Below, piece by piece: positions 8,119 to 18,215 of a stretch of DNA of 64,000 nt. How positions within the stretch are numbered: position 1 is the first letter of the stretch; the number at the start of each line of letters is the position of its first letter. The stretch covers positions 185,693-249,692 of the forward strand of contig JACPPB010000012.1 of assembly GCA_016191205.1 (NCBI GenBank). The letters are read 5' to 3'. The notes under the pieces were generated by a model. The model was given only the letters and a program-made list of their open reading frames with translations, was not told where the DNA came from and searched no databases. The DNA is from Gammaproteobacteria bacterium (GTDB lineage: Bacteria; Pseudomonadota; Gammaproteobacteria; Pseudomonadales; Porticoccaceae). The translations under genes were made by a program, and so were the position numbers.

Positions 8119-9408
8119 ATGACCCCCAAACATCTTCTGCTTTTGGCGTTTAGCGGCATTCTCCTGGCACACTGTGTGTCTTCACATCATTCGAATACCG
8201 ACACATCGCGGCCGGTTGATCCGGTTGGACCAGGGGGCGTCGTCGCCACCGAGCCAAAAAGCCTTCCCCGCGACATGGCATCCGCCGATCAGCGCCTGCC
8301 TCCCCCCGCAAATGAGCCTTACCTGCCACCGCCCAAGGCCATCTGGAGCAACGACAGCGTTGCCGGCGTCGATACCTGGCGAGCGATGAGCGAGCACATG
8401 ACGTTCGCCCCCGACGCCACTGGGCCGTCCATTGACCAGGAAATACAAAAATATCGCGACAACCCTCGTGTAGTGACGGCCGCCGCCGAGCGTGCCTCCC
8501 TTTATCTGCCTTACGTGACGCGCCGCCTGATGGAAAGCGATTTTCCGCCCGAGCTGGCGTTGCTGCCCTTTCTGGAAAGTGCCTACGACCCCCATGCGAT
8601 ATCGGCCAACGGCGCTGCCGGACTGTGGCAGATACAGCCCGGTACCGGCGACGTGCTCGGGCTTAAGCGCGATCAGTGGTACGACGGGCGCCAGGACGTC
8701 GTGCGCTCAACCGATGCGGTCATCGGCTATTTCGGCTATTTGCACCAACTCTTTGACGGCGACTGGCTATTGGCGCTCGCGGCTTTTAACAGTGGCGAAG
8801 GCACCGTGTCCAAGGCAATCCAGCGAAATATCCAGCAGGGGAAAGACACCGATTTCTGGGCGCTGGATCTGCCGGAGCACACCCGCTCCTACGTCCCCCG
8901 GTTCCTGGCACTCGCCCGCATGTTCCAGAACCCCGAAGAAAACCAGCTGAGATTATCGCTCCTGGATCGCAGTCGACCGCTGGAGTCTGTGACTGCGCCA
9001 AAGCAGATCAGCCTGGCACGTGCCGCCGAACTCGCCGAAGTCGATTACGACACACTGAAGCGGTTGAACACCGGGCTCAAGCGCGATATCACGCCACCAC
9101 AGAGTCAGTACCAGATTTTGATGCCGTTGAATGCTGCGCAGCGGTTCGAAGCCGCTCTTGTGAATGCCCCCTCTGCCACGACGTCGACATCACCGATGCA
9201 CTCGCAACCAACGCCAATTGAAGCCGCGCACACCAAAGCGCCCGTCGTTAAAGCGCGGACAGCGGGTTATCGCGTACAGCCTGGAGATTCGTTGTGGACC
9301 ATTGCGCGCCGTTTCAACGTCAGCCCAAAGGCATTGATGCGGTGGAATGACATCGACGACCCGCAGGTGCTGCGTCCCGGACAGAGCCTGAGGATCAGCG
9401 ATCACTAG
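8119..9408 (+). CDS. mltD: Membrane-bound lytic murein transglycosylase D
   Basis: 429 residues from the ATG at 8119, which gives a lipoprotein signal ending LLAHC (the histidine before the cysteine is unusual). An SLT/GEWL-like domain spans roughly residues 110-260: the catalytic glutamate is in LPFLESAYDPHA, followed by GAAGLWQIQPGTG and the AFNSGEGTV motif. A LysM domain at the C terminus (GYRVQPGDSLWTIARRF to the end) binds peptidoglycan; a weaker LysM-like stretch precedes it. The enzyme cuts glycan strands to 1,6-anhydro ends at the outer membrane. A longer reading frame upstream lacks the signal at its start and is rejected. Confidence 0.93.
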   Translation: MTPKHLLLLAFSGILLAHCVSSHHSNTDTSRPVDPVGPGGVVATEPKSLPRDMASADQRLPPPANEPYLPPPKAIWSNDSVAGVDTWRAMSEHMTFAPDATGPSIDQEIQKYRDNPRVVTAAAERASLYLPYVTRRLMESDFPPELALLPFLESAYDPHAISANGAAGLWQIQPGTGDVLGLKRDQWYDGRQDVVRSTDAVIGYFGYLHQLFDGDWLLALAAFNSGEGTVSKAIQRNIQQGKDTDFWALDLPEHTRSYVPRFLALARMFQNPEENQLRLSLLDRSRPLESVTAPKQISLARAAELAEVDYDTLKRLNTGLKRDITPPQSQYQILMPLNAAQRFEAALVNAPSATTSTSPMHSQPTPIEAAHTKAPVVKARTAGYRVQPGDSLWTIARRFNVSPKALMRWNDIDDPQVLRPGQSLRISDH

Positions 9409-9450
9409 CGCGATTATTTCTCGCCTTGGCGCGAAGCAGGCCGGATCAAG

Positions 9451-11352
9451 TTACTGAGCCTGTTCGTCCTTGGGCTGGGGTCTGGTGTCAATTTTTGCGC
9501 TTGCCAGCAAGGCGCCCTGATACGCACTGAGCTCGCCGCCGGCCGTCGCTTCCAACATGGCGCGTTCGAACTGCTGCCGGCGCTGCTTCGGCACCGCCGT
9601 TATATCGCCGGAATGAATGCCAATCACCTGGAAAACAATCACGCCATTGGCATTGTCAAAAGTGCCCACCAAAGGCAGAGGCGATTTCTCCGGAATTTCA
9701 AAAACGTGTTTGGCTACATCGCCGCCCGCATCGGTATCGTAGCGCCTCACACCGGAATTGACCTGCCATTCCAGGTGTTCACTCCGGGCGATTTTTTCCA
9801 GCGACTCGCCAGCCAGCAATCGCTTGCGGTAGCTCTCGGCGCGCTCGCGGGCCTGGGCCAGACCGCGTTCGTTCGTCAACACCGCCGCGATATCCGCCTT
9901 CACCTCCGCGAATGCGCGTCGCTGCTGCGGCGTATGTTCCTTGAGCTCCAGAACGATTGCACGCGCGCCATCGAGCTCCACCAGCGGGCTGACATAGCCT
10001 CCCTTGAGCACTTCTTCGGAAAAGGCCGTGCTGACCACTTTGGGATCGCTGGCAATGCCTTCGCCGCCGTCACGGGTAATGGCTGACGACGTGTTCAGCG
10101 GCAACCCCATGGCGGTGGCGACAACGCCGAGATTTTCGGCCGTGTAGGCGGCCTCGCGAAGGTGTTCGGTCTGGCTCTGATACACAGCCCCCGCTTTTTC
10201 CTTGCGAAGTTCAGCGGCAATGGCATCACGCTCCGCTTCGAAACTGCCGACTGTCGGCTTGTCTTCACGGACCAACTTGACCAGATGCCAACCCATTTCC
10301 GTCTCGACCGGAGGCGTCACCTGACCGATCTTCAGTCCGTCCAGCGCCGATCGGAGCGGCAGGGGAAATTTGTCGGGGTCATAGGGCCCAATTTCGCCGC
10401 CCTGACCCGCCGTCAAGGCGTCTTCGCTCTTCGCGCGGGCGAGCTCGGCGAAATCCGCCCCTGCCGCCAGGGCAGCCTGCAATTCATGCAATATTTTCTG
10501 ATGGCTGCCGTCCGCTCGGGGCTTGATGAGGATTTGCGAGACGATGCTCTTTTTGGCCGCTTCTGCCGCATCAACACGATGTTGGTAACGTGCCTTCAAT
10601 TCGCTTTCATCTATCTCGATCCCGGCGGCGATTTGATCCACGGACAGCTCAATGTAGTTAACCACCACATGTTCTGGCGCGATATAAAGTTCGGGATGTG
10701 CGTCGTAATAGGCTCGCGTCGCGGCTTCATCCACATCGGTTTGCGCACCGGCTTTGGCTTTGGGCAGCGGGACATTGAGATAACGGAAGTCCCGGGTCTG
10801 CTCCAGATCGCCCAGGGCGTGTTCCAGCCCGGGTTTGGTCATGAATCCTGTGCTGACGATACCTCGAGCAAGCTGGCTGGCCAGCAGCTCCCGCGCCAGG
10901 AACCGGCTGTGGGTTTGCGGGGTGTAGCCCAGTTGCCCAATGTAGGCGAGGTACTGATTTCTCGAAAATTTTCCGTCTTGCTGGAACAGCGTCGCGTCTT
11001 TCAGCACTTGTGCAATAAGCGCCGGAGCTACACCCATGCCCTCTTTCTGTGCGCGATCATCGTAGACTCGAGTGGTGATCAGGTTCTGCAGCGCGGGGCC
11101 GTAGAGTGCCTTATCGTCAATCACCGCAGGATCGATATCGGCGAAACGCGCCATGATCTGCGCGCGCTGACGCTGCATCGCTTGCCGTACTTCCAGTCGG
11201 GTTATCCGTTGACCGTTGACTGAAGCGGCCTCTTCGACGGAGGCACCGCGAAAGAAGAACGACTGCACGCCAAAGAGCGCGAACGGAATCGCAATCAGGA
11301 CCATCAACCATTTGCCGTATTTTCCCATTCCGTCCCGGAAACTCTGCAACAT
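9451..11352 (-). CDS. ppiD: Periplasmic folding chaperone PpiD
   Basis: 633 residues, the expected PpiD size. A single N-terminal membrane anchor (about residues 13-33, LMVLIAIPFALFGVQ) is followed by a SurA-like N-terminal chaperone domain, then a PpiC parvulin domain around residues 265-365 and a second degenerate parvulin-like region. PpiD is tethered to the inner membrane near SecYEG and helps exported proteins fold. The gene lies just downstream of hupB on the same strand, as in Pseudomonas and E. coli, but a strong terminator separates the two. No strong ribosome site is visible before the ATG. Confidence 0.95.
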   Translation of the reverse strand: MLQSFRDGMGKYGKWLMVLIAIPFALFGVQSFFFRGASVEEAASVNGQRITRLEVRQAMQRQRAQIMARFADIDPAVIDDKALYGPALQNLITTRVYDDRAQKEGMGVAPALIAQVLKDATLFQQDGKFSRNQYLAYIGQLGYTPQTHSRFLARELLASQLARGIVSTGFMTKPGLEHALGDLEQTRDFRYLNVPLPKAKAGAQTDVDEAATRAYYDAHPELYIAPEHVVVNYIELSVDQIAAGIEIDESELKARYQHRVDAAEAAKKSIVSQILIKPRADGSHQKILHELQAALAAGADFAELARAKSEDALTAGQGGEIGPYDPDKFPLPLRSALDGLKIGQVTPPVETEMGWHLVKLVREDKPTVGSFEAERDAIAAELRKEKAGAVYQSQTEHLREAAYTAENLGVVATAMGLPLNTSSAITRDGGEGIASDPKVVSTAFSEEVLKGGYVSPLVELDGARAIVLELKEHTPQQRRAFAEVKADIAAVLTNERGLAQARERAESYRKRLLAGESLEKIARSEHLEWQVNSGVRRYDTDAGGDVAKHVFEIPEKSPLPLVGTFDNANGVIVFQVIGIHSGDITAVPKQRRQQFERAMLEATAGGELSAYQGALLASAKIDTRPQPKDEQAQ

Positions 11353-11374
11353 GGATGACGTCCGCTAACAGTCA

Positions 11375-11411
11375 GATAAAAATAAAAAAAGGGCGCACAA
11401 TCGATGCGCCC
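11375..11411 (-). terminator. Rho-independent terminator of hupB
   Basis: On the minus strand, a perfect 7-bp stem (GGGCGCA / TGCGCCC, 7-nt loop, 11391-11411) is followed by a run of T residues broken by single A residues. It lies 24 bases after the hupB stop and upstream of ppiD. Confidence 0.85.
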
Positions 11412-11434
11412 GTCAGGCCGAGAAAATCAAAATA

Positions 11435-11707
11435 TCAGTTGACTGCATCTTTAAGCGCTTTTCCGGCCTTGAAGCCTGGAACGTTCGATGCAGCAATCGT
11501 AATTTCTTCGTTGGTGCGCGGATTGCGCCCGGAACGCGACGGCCGGTGCTTGACTGAAAATGTACCGAAGCCGACAAGCGACACCGGATCGCCTTTACGC
11601 AAGGCGGCGGTTATGCCGTCGATGGCGGCATCGAGCGCGCGCGCCGCACATGCCTTGGAAATATCCGCCGCATCGGCAATGGAGTCGATCAGTTCTGATT
11701 TGTTCAC
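11435..11707 (-). CDS. hupB: DNA-binding protein HU, beta-type
   Basis: 90 residues from a GTG start with GAGGAAG as ribosome site; the longer ATG frame upstream has no family similarity. The HU/IHF fold signature is clear, with the conserved [24 protein letters not shown] arm region (the arm proline and arginines lie here). HU wraps and bends DNA with little sequence preference. Position between lon and ppiD is the conserved gammaproteobacterial order. One oddity is the cysteine at residue 19, in a region that is usually alanine rich. Confidence 0.96.
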   Translation of the reverse strand: MNKSELIDSIADAADISKACAARALDAAIDGITAALRKGDPVSLVGFGTFSVKHRPSRSGRNPRTNEEITIAASNVPGFKAGKALKDAVN

Positions 11708-11946
11708 AAGCTTCCTCTTGTTATCAAAGTTCCCGATGGTTTGACTCGACAGGCTGCCGAAAAACTGCCTTATTGCACCGGCCGAGTTGACCGGCCACGG
11801 TGGCTGCGTGCCGCGCCGCTGGGCGTCCCCACGACGCTTTTCAACAGCCAACAGCGTACCATTTTGTTGCTGAACGCGGCCCTACTGCCGCGAGCCGGCT
11901 TTATACCAAGCGCATTGCGGCAGGGTCAAGGAAGACCTGGGCAAAT

Positions 11947-14385
11947 TCAGTGCCGGCTCAAACTCGCGGTACTGCCGGCGACGTTGCCATCCTCCGCACC
12001 GCTCGCATCGGACGGGCCGGCCATGTATTCCTCATCCGACAGCGGCTTCGGCATCCGCTCGAGTGCAATCTGCAATACCTCGTGTATCCATTTTACCGGA
12101 CGAATATCGAGATCAGCCTTGATATTCTCGGGAATTTCCTTGAGATCGCGCTCGTTTTCCCGGGGAATGATGACGGTCCGGATGCCGCCACGGTGGGCAG
12201 CCAGCAGTTTTTCCTTGAGACCACCGATTTTCAACACCTGGCCCCGCAGGGTTATTTCGCCCGTCATGGCCACGTCGGCCCGAACCGGTATCCCCGTCAG
12301 CACGGATATGAATGCTGTACACATGCCCACGCCGGCGCTCGGACCATCCTTGGGTGTCGCGCCCTCCGGAACGTGGATGTGAAGATCATTGCGCTGGTTG
12401 AAATCCCTCCGGATCCCCAGCACCTGCGACTGGGTCCGGACGACGGTCAACGCCGCCTGGATGGACTCCTGCATCACGTCGCCGAGCGAGCCGGTCTTGA
12501 TAACGTTGCCCTTGCCGTAGGTCGCCGAAGCCTCGATGGTGAGGAGTTCGCCGCCCGCCGAGGTCCAGGCCAGCCCGGTGACCTGACCAATCTGGTTTTC
12601 CTCCTCGGCACGCCCATAGTCGAATTTGCGAACGCCGAGCAAGTCCTCCAGTTTGGCACCGTCGACCTTGTAAGCCGCCGTGCTTTCACCACGAACATGT
12701 TGAGTAACCACCTTCCGGCAGATTTTCGCAATTTCCCGCTCAAGCCCCCGAACGCCGGCTTCGCGCGTGTAGTAGCGAATGATGTCGCGCGTTGCCGCTT
12801 CGTCGAGTTCCAGTTCCCCGGACTTCAGTCCATTGGCCTTGCGCTGCTTCAGCAACAGATAGCGTTCCGCTATCTTGAGTTTTTCATCCTCGGTATAGCC
12901 GGGGATGCGGATCACTTCCATGCGATCGAGCAGTGGCGCCGGAATGTTCAGCGAGTTCGAGGTACAGATGAACATCACCTCGGAGAGGTCGTAATCGACC
13001 TCCAGGTAGTGATCATTGAAGGTGTTGTTTTGTTCGGGATCGAGCACCTCAAGCAGGGCCGAAGCCGGATCGCCGCGATGATCCATGCCGATCTTGTCGA
13101 CTTCATCGAACAGGAAGAGCGGGTTTTTCACGCCTGCCTTGGCCAGCTTCTGAACCAACTTGCCTGGCAGCGAGCCGATGTAGGTACGCCGGTGCCCACG
13201 GATCTCGGCTTCGTCCCGAATCCCCCCCAGGGACATACGGACGAATTTTCTGCCCGTCGCTCGCGCTATGGATTCGCCGAGTGAGGTTTTTCCCACGCCG
13301 GGTGGTCCCACCAGGCAGAGCACCGGCCCCTTCAGCTTTTTGACCCGCTTTTGCACCGCCAGAAATTCGAGAATGCGCTCCTTGACCTCGTCCAGACCGT
13401 AGTGGTCCTGATTGAGGATACGTTCGGCGCGGGCCAGGTCGTGCTTGATTTTGGAGCGTTGCTGCCAGGGAACGTTAACCATCCAGTCGACATAGCTACG
13501 CAGGACCGATGCCTCCGCCGACATCGGCGACATCATCTTCAGCTTGTTCAGTTCGGCGCGCGCTTTTTCCAGAGCCGCCTTGGGCATGCCGGCGTCGGCT
13601 ACGCGTTTCTCCAGGTGCTGGATCTCGTTGGGGCTGTCTTCGTTCTCCCCCAGCTCGCGCTGGATGGCCTTCATCTGTTCGTTGAGGTAGTACTCGCGCT
13701 GACTCTTTTCCATCTGTTTCTTGACACGACCCCTGACCCGCTGATCTACCTGCAAAACATCCAGCTCGGACTCGATCAGTTTGCGCAGAAAATCGACGCG
13801 CTCGCGGATGTCGAAGATCTCGATAATCTGCTGCTTTTGCGCCAGCGACAACACCATATGCGTGGCCATGGTATCGACCAGACGTCCCGCATTTTCGATG
13901 CCCGCCACCATGGTGACAACCTCGGCGGGAACTTTCTTGCTGAGGCTGACGTACTGCTCGAACTCCGCATTCAGAGCCCGCACGAGGGCATCCGCCCCCG
14001 TTCCCGAAAACTCTCCGGCGCCAGAAATCTCGTCGTACTCGGCGACCGGGAAGGGGTCCGATTGAAGAACGCGCCGGATCGCGACCCGCTGATTGCCTTC
14101 GACCAGGACTTTGACGGTGCCGTCGGGCAGTTTGAGCATCTGCAACACGGTTGCCAAGGACCCCACCCGGTACAGGTCGTCCTCGCCCGGGTCGTCGATG
14201 CCGGCATCCTTCTGGGCCACCAGCAGGATCTGCTTGTGCGTTGACATCACGGCATCGAGCGCAAGAATGGATTTCGCTCGCCCGACAAACAGTGGAATGA
14301 CCATTTGCGGGTACACGACGACATCCCGCAACGGCAACATCGGTAGCTGCTTCGAAGTCGCTTCCGGGCTAGTTTCCTGACTCAT
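11947..14385 (-). CDS. lon: ATP-dependent protease Lon
   Basis: 812 residues from the ATG (MSQETSPEA) that follows a GAGG ribosome site. Domains in order: N-terminal substrate-binding domain (about 15-210), a coiled-coil linker, an AAA+ domain with Walker A GPPGVGKTSLG and Walker B LFLFDEVDKI, and a C-terminal protease domain whose serine is in PKDGPSAGVGM with the catalytic lysine about 40 residues later. Lon is a cytoplasmic hexamer that degrades misfolded and regulatory proteins. A heat-shock-like promoter lies about 42 bases upstream. The gene follows clpPX on the same strand after a terminator. Confidence 0.98.
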   Translation of the reverse strand: MSQETSPEATSKQLPMLPLRDVVVYPQMVIPLFVGRAKSILALDAVMSTHKQILLVAQKDAGIDDPGEDDLYRVGSLATVLQMLKLPDGTVKVLVEGNQRVAIRRVLQSDPFPVAEYDEISGAGEFSGTGADALVRALNAEFEQYVSLSKKVPAEVVTMVAGIENAGRLVDTMATHMVLSLAQKQQIIEIFDIRERVDFLRKLIESELDVLQVDQRVRGRVKKQMEKSQREYYLNEQMKAIQRELGENEDSPNEIQHLEKRVADAGMPKAALEKARAELNKLKMMSPMSAEASVLRSYVDWMVNVPWQQRSKIKHDLARAERILNQDHYGLDEVKERILEFLAVQKRVKKLKGPVLCLVGPPGVGKTSLGESIARATGRKFVRMSLGGIRDEAEIRGHRRTYIGSLPGKLVQKLAKAGVKNPLFLFDEVDKIGMDHRGDPASALLEVLDPEQNNTFNDHYLEVDYDLSEVMFICTSNSLNIPAPLLDRMEVIRIPGYTEDEKLKIAERYLLLKQRKANGLKSGELELDEAATRDIIRYYTREAGVRGLEREIAKICRKVVTQHVRGESTAAYKVDGAKLEDLLGVRKFDYGRAEEENQIGQVTGLAWTSAGGELLTIEASATYGKGNVIKTGSLGDVMQESIQAALTVVRTQSQVLGIRRDFNQRNDLHIHVPEGATPKDGPSAGVGMCTAFISVLTGIPVRADVAMTGEITLRGQVLKIGGLKEKLLAAHRGGIRTVIIPRENERDLKEIPENIKADLDIRPVKWIHEVLQIALERMPKPLSDEEYMAGPSDASGAEDGNVAGSTASLSRH

Positions 14386-14426
14386 GAACAACCTCTGCAA
14401 GGGTTCGATGAAAGTTGACAGGCTCT

Positions 14427-14454
14427 ATGTGGGGCCACCCAGGAAAATCGCAAG
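14427..14454 (-). promoter_or_regulatory. Probable sigma-32 heat-shock promoter of lon
   Basis: On the minus strand CTTGCG (cf. CTTGAA) is followed after 14 bases by CCCCACAT (cf. CCCCATnT). The spacing matches sigma-32 promoters and the site lies about 42 bases before the lon start, where a heat-shock promoter is expected. The call is by eye only. Confidence 0.6.
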
Positions 14455-14571
14455 CGGACACAACCACCGGAGATAGCGAAATCGCGCTCGCAGCATGAGC
14501 GGTCATTTCCCGCGGCCATCAGCGCCCGGCAACCACGTCCGACAGCTCAAACGACCTTGCAACAGCTCCAA

Positions 14572-14600
14572 CAAAAAGGGGCCTCTGAAGCCCCTTTTTG
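14572..14600. terminator. Rho-independent terminator after clpX
   Basis: Perfect 11-bp stem (14572-14582 with 14590-14600, 7-nt loop) of a GGGGC core flanked by five A on one side and five T on the other. It would stop clpPX transcripts 20 bases after the clpX stop, and could act in both directions. Confidence 0.9.
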
Positions 14601-14619
14601 CCCACCCTCCGGAACGATG

Positions 14620-15906
14620 TCAACCCTCGTCACTTGCTACACGAGACGCTTCGTTTCCTTCATAGACCACCAACGGGTCGGACTCACCACGAATCACGGC
14701 GGCATCGATGACAACTTTCTGAACATTTTTGACGGAGGGCAGGTCGTACATCGTGTCGAGCAGCACGTTTTCGAGAATCGATCTGAGACCGCGCGCCCCG
14801 GTTTTTCGCTCGAGCGCACGCTCCGCTATTTCGTCGAGCGCATCGCGCCGAATATCCAGTGCCACACCCTCCATATCGAAAAGCAGGTCGTACTGCTTGA
14901 CCAGCGAATTCTTTGGCTCGGTCAGGATGTTGATGAGCGCTTCCTTGTCGAGTTCTTCGAGGGTGGCCAGCACGGGAAGACGCCCAACGAACTCCGGGAT
15001 CAAGCCATAACGCACCAAGTCGTCCGGCTGTACCGTGGCCAGCGTCTCGCCGATATTGCGCTTCTCATCCTGTCCACGCACCGTGGCACTGAAACCTATG
15101 CCACCCTTTTCTGAGCGCTGCTGAATGATCTTTTCCAGCCCGGAAAACGCACCACCACATATGAAGAGGATATTTGACGTGTTGACCTGTAGAAATTCCT
15201 GCTGGGGATGCTTGCGCCCACCCTGTGGCGGCACGGATGCGACAGTTCCCTCGATGAGCTTGAGCAGTGCCTGCTGTACGCCCTCGCCAGAAACGTCCCG
15301 GGTGATGGAGGGATTATCCGATTTGCGAGAGATTTTATCGATCTCGTCGATATACACGATCCCGCGCTGGGCCTTCTCGACGTCGTAGTCGCATTTCTGC
15401 AGGAGCTTTTGAATGATGTTCTCGACATCCTCGCCAACGTAGCCGGCCTCGGTAAGCGTCGTCGCATCGGCAATGGTAAAGGGCACGTTGAGCAACCGTG
15501 CCAGCGTTTCCGCCAGCAGGGTCTTGCCGCTCCCCGTGGGCCCTATCAGGAGGATATTGCTTTTGCCCAACTCGACATCACTGCGAACCTTGCGGCCGCT
15601 CATGTCGAGCCGTTTGTAGTGATTGTAGACAGCCACCGAGAGGATTTTCTTGGCGCGCGGCTGCCCGATCACGTACTGATCGAGTATCTCCTTGATCGCC
15701 CGCGGGGTGGGCAGTCGATCGGGCGTGCGTCCGGTGGCGTCATCCTGGATTTCTTCGGAGATGATGTCATTGCAGAGGTCGACGCATTCGTCGCAAATAA
15801 ACACCGACGGACCGGCAATGAGCTTGCGGACATCATGCTGGCTCTTGCCGCAGAACGAGCAGTAAAGCGGCTTGCCGCTGTCGCGATCTTCACCTTTCGC
15901 CGTCAC
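14620..15906 (-). CDS. clpX: ClpXP protease ATP-binding subunit ClpX
   Basis: 428 residues. An N-terminal zinc-binding domain carries four cysteines (YCSFCGKSQ and CDECVDLC, residues 15-46). The AAA+ core has Walker [16 protein letters not shown] and Walker [11 protein letters not shown]. ClpX unfolds ssrA-tagged and adaptor-delivered substrates and feeds them to ClpP. The start overlaps the clpP stop by four bases, so the pair is co-translated, and a strong terminator follows the gene. Confidence 0.98.
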   Translation of the reverse strand: MTAKGEDRDSGKPLYCSFCGKSQHDVRKLIAGPSVFICDECVDLCNDIISEEIQDDATGRTPDRLPTPRAIKEILDQYVIGQPRAKKILSVAVYNHYKRLDMSGRKVRSDVELGKSNILLIGPTGSGKTLLAETLARLLNVPFTIADATTLTEAGYVGEDVENIIQKLLQKCDYDVEKAQRGIVYIDEIDKISRKSDNPSITRDVSGEGVQQALLKLIEGTVASVPPQGGRKHPQQEFLQVNTSNILFICGGAFSGLEKIIQQRSEKGGIGFSATVRGQDEKRNIGETLATVQPDDLVRYGLIPEFVGRLPVLATLEELDKEALINILTEPKNSLVKQYDLLFDMEGVALDIRRDALDEIAERALERKTGARGLRSILENVLLDTMYDLPSVKNVQKVVIDAAVIRGESDPLVVYEGNEASRVASDEG

Positions 15907-16550
15907 CGGTGCCTCCTCGTCGCGCGCGCACTTGCTGTACTCATGGACTCCACCAAGCCGTAGGCCTTCGCCTCAGTGGCACTCATGAACCTGTCACGCT
16001 CGGTATCCTGGGCGATGCGCTCAATTGCCTGGCCGGTATGGTGGGCAAGCAGTTCGTTGAGTTTCTCGCGGATCTTGAGAATTTCCTGTGCCTGAATGTG
16101 GATATCGGACGCCTGTCCCTGGGCTCCACCGCTGGGCTGGTGGATCATGCAGCGGGAGTTCGCCAGCGTAAAGCGCTTTCCCGGCGCCCCGGCCGCCAGC
16201 AGGAACGCCCCCATGCTGGCCGCCTGGCCGATGCACATGGTGCTCACATCCGGGCGCACAAATTGCATTGTGTCGTAGATCGACAGGCCGGCGGTGACTG
16301 AACCACCCGGCGAATTGATGTAGAAATGGATGTCCTTCTCCGGGTTTTCCGCTTCGAGAAACAGCAGTTGAGCCACCACCAGGTTCGCGCTGTAATCCTC
16401 GACCGGGCCGACCAGAAAAATAATCCGCTCCTTCAGCAGTCTCGAATAGATATCGAAGGAGCGCTCGCCGCGCGCGGTCTGTTCGACCACCATCGGCACC
16501 AATCCACCAGCACCGGTGGGCGGGGTGTGTTTGAGCAAATCATCGCGCAT
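15903..16550 (-). CDS. clpP: ATP-dependent Clp protease proteolytic subunit
   Basis: 215 residues. The serine nucleophile is in [14 protein letters not shown] and the histidine in [13 protein letters not shown]; the catalytic aspartate follows near residue 180. [14 protein letters not shown] is the conserved oligomer-forming strand and loop. ClpP forms a double heptamer that degrades proteins delivered by ClpX. It lies between trigger factor and clpX in the standard tig-clpP-clpX order. The C-terminal end is rich in serine and arginine compared with E. coli, a normal variation. Confidence 0.97.
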   Translation of the reverse strand: MRDDLLKHTPPTGAGGLVPMVVEQTARGERSFDIYSRLLKERIIFLVGPVEDYSANLVVAQLLFLEAENPEKDIHFYINSPGGSVTAGLSIYDTMQFVRPDVSTMCIGQAASMGAFLLAAGAPGKRFTLANSRCMIHQPSGGAQGQASDIHIQAQEILKIREKLNELLAHHTGQAIERIAQDTERDRFMSATEAKAYGLVESMSTASARATRRHR

Positions 16551-16618
16551 GGGTGTCTCGGCTGCTGGAATGGCTGTGGCCGCATTGTAGCTTTGAACCG
16601 CGGCCAGGAGCGTAAGAG

Positions 16619-17026
16619 TTAATCCGCTTGTGCGTCTTCCGGGGCGGAATCGGGCTGAAGTGCCGCCGTATAGGACAGGGTTTCGTCGGTCACCCGGGCC
16701 TTGGCGAGGATATGGTCGACCACCTGGTCTTCCATGACCGAACCCTGGACGCCGTTCAAGGCATCCTCATTGGACAGGTAATACCGCACCACTTCATCGG
16801 GCTGTTCGTAGCCGGCGGCAATCTCGGCGATACGTGCCCGCGTCCGTTCTTCGTCGAGGCGAATCTGGGCAGCCTTGATGAGTTCGGCAACGATGAGGCC
16901 AAGCTTGACGCGCCGCCTGGCCTGTTCGGTGAACAATTCATCCGGAAGCATGGCCGCGTCGAACTGCGCACCACCGCCGAATTGGGCGACCATCTGCTGG
17001 CGGACAATGCCGATCTCGTTGGCCAC
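16619..17026 (-). CDS. tig: Trigger factor, C-terminal arm (separated by an in-frame stop)
   Basis: 135 codons from a GTG at 17026, in the same reading frame as the larger upstream tig segment and separated from it by one TAA (17048-17050) and seven further codons. The sequence is the C-terminal chaperone arm of trigger factor ([17 protein letters not shown] onward). If translated alone it would be a helical arm without ribosome-binding or PPIase domains. There is no strong ribosome site before the GTG. Taken with the upstream part, the total is about 441 codons, the normal length for the family. Confidence 0.75.
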   Translation of the reverse strand: MANEIGIVRQQMVAQFGGGAQFDAAMLPDELFTEQARRRVKLGLIVAELIKAAQIRLDEERTRARIAEIAAGYEQPDEVVRYYLSNEDALNGVQGSVMEDQVVDHILAKARVTDETLSYTAALQPDSAPEDAQAD

Positions 17027-17047
17027 AAGCGCCTGTGGCAGCGCGAC

Positions 17048-17944
17048 TTAATGGCGCGCCAGAAGCTCGTTGAGCACCCGGTTCTTGACTTTGCTCCGCA
17101 ACGCCACGGTCAGTTCGCGCTCCATGTTCTTGCGAACTTCGGCACGGAAGCGGTCCATGTCGCCATCATCGATACCGAATTGCTTCAGAAATTCGGCGTC
17201 GAGCGCGGGCAGCTTCCGCTCCCGGACCGCGGTCACCCGGATTTCAAAGTCAACCTCGGCATTGCGTAACGATTCCTCGTTGTAGTCTTCGGGAAACCGC
17301 AGCGAAGCCGTCCTGGTCTCACCGGCACGCATGCCGATCACGCTGTCTTCAAAACCCGGGATCATCCGTCCGGACCCCAGCACCAGCAGAGCGTCTTCCG
17401 CGCTGCCTCCGGGGAAAAGCTCGCCGTTGCGCCGGCCCTGGTACGTGACCGATACCTGATCGCCGGTCATGGCGGCACGCTCCACTACCTCCCAGGTTGC
17501 ACGTTGTTGCCGCAGGCGCTCGATCATCGCATCGAGATCGGCGTCGCTCACCTCGGCGACCGGACGCGTCACGGTGAAATCGGACAACTCGGCCAAGGTC
17601 ACCTGGGGGTAAACCTCGAATATGGCGATGTATTGCAGGTCTTCACCGGGCTGATCGCGGACTGGATCGATGCGCGGCGGTCCCGCCGGGCGCACGCCCT
17701 CGCGCGTCACTGCGTCGTAGAAGCTTCGGCTCATGGCTTCGCCGACCACCTCCTGGCGGATGCTGGCGCCGAAACGCTGTCGCACGACCCGCAGCGGAAC
17801 CCGACCTTGTCGAAATCCGTTCAAGCGCACGGTCCGGGCCGCCTTTTCCAGTCGTTCGCCCACCGCGCCATCAATTTCAGCCGCCGGCACTCCGATGGTC
17901 AAACGGCGTTCCAGCTCGGCAGTCGTCTCGAGGGAAACCTGCAT
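17048..17944 (-). CDS. tig: Trigger factor, N-terminal and PPIase domains (gene interrupted by TAA)
   Basis: 298 residues. The N-terminal ribosome-binding domain has the signature GFRQGRVPLRVVRQRFG at residues 43-59, where most homologues have GFRxGKVP. A FKBP-like PPIase domain follows at about residues 150-240 (GDQVSVTYQG, GSGRMIPGFEDSVIGM). The frame ends at a TAA just after LLARH, exactly where normal trigger factor continues into its C-terminal arm, and the next codons in the same frame read on as that arm. Trigger factor is the first chaperone met by nascent chains at the ribosome exit. The stop may be a true nonsense mutation or a sequencing error. Confidence 0.85.
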   Translation of the reverse strand: MQVSLETTAELERRLTIGVPAAEIDGAVGERLEKAARTVRLNGFRQGRVPLRVVRQRFGASIRQEVVGEAMSRSFYDAVTREGVRPAGPPRIDPVRDQPGEDLQYIAIFEVYPQVTLAELSDFTVTRPVAEVSDADLDAMIERLRQQRATWEVVERAAMTGDQVSVTYQGRRNGELFPGGSAEDALLVLGSGRMIPGFEDSVIGMRAGETRTASLRFPEDYNEESLRNAEVDFEIRVTAVRERKLPALDAEFLKQFGIDDGDMDRFRAEVRKNMERELTVALRSKVKNRVLNELLARH

Positions 17945-18007
17945 ATATCTGTCCTCAGTCTTGAAATAGGCGTTGTCGCCGTCCTACACCTGTAGCCAGC
18001 AAGTATT

Positions 18008-18092
<85 letters not shown>

Positions 18093-18215
18093 CCGCGTTG
18101 GGCTCCCCAGGGCCTCCGCCGCAAGGCGATCCGGCCGGCGAAAAAAGGGGGTGGATTCTCCCACACTGCCCCCGCCACCTCAACCAGAAGGGCACCCTGG
18201 CAAACTCGCCCGGCG

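Noticed and set aside
11800..13284. 494-codon open frame on the plus strand
   Set aside because: Antisense to lon; no motif or plausible composition.
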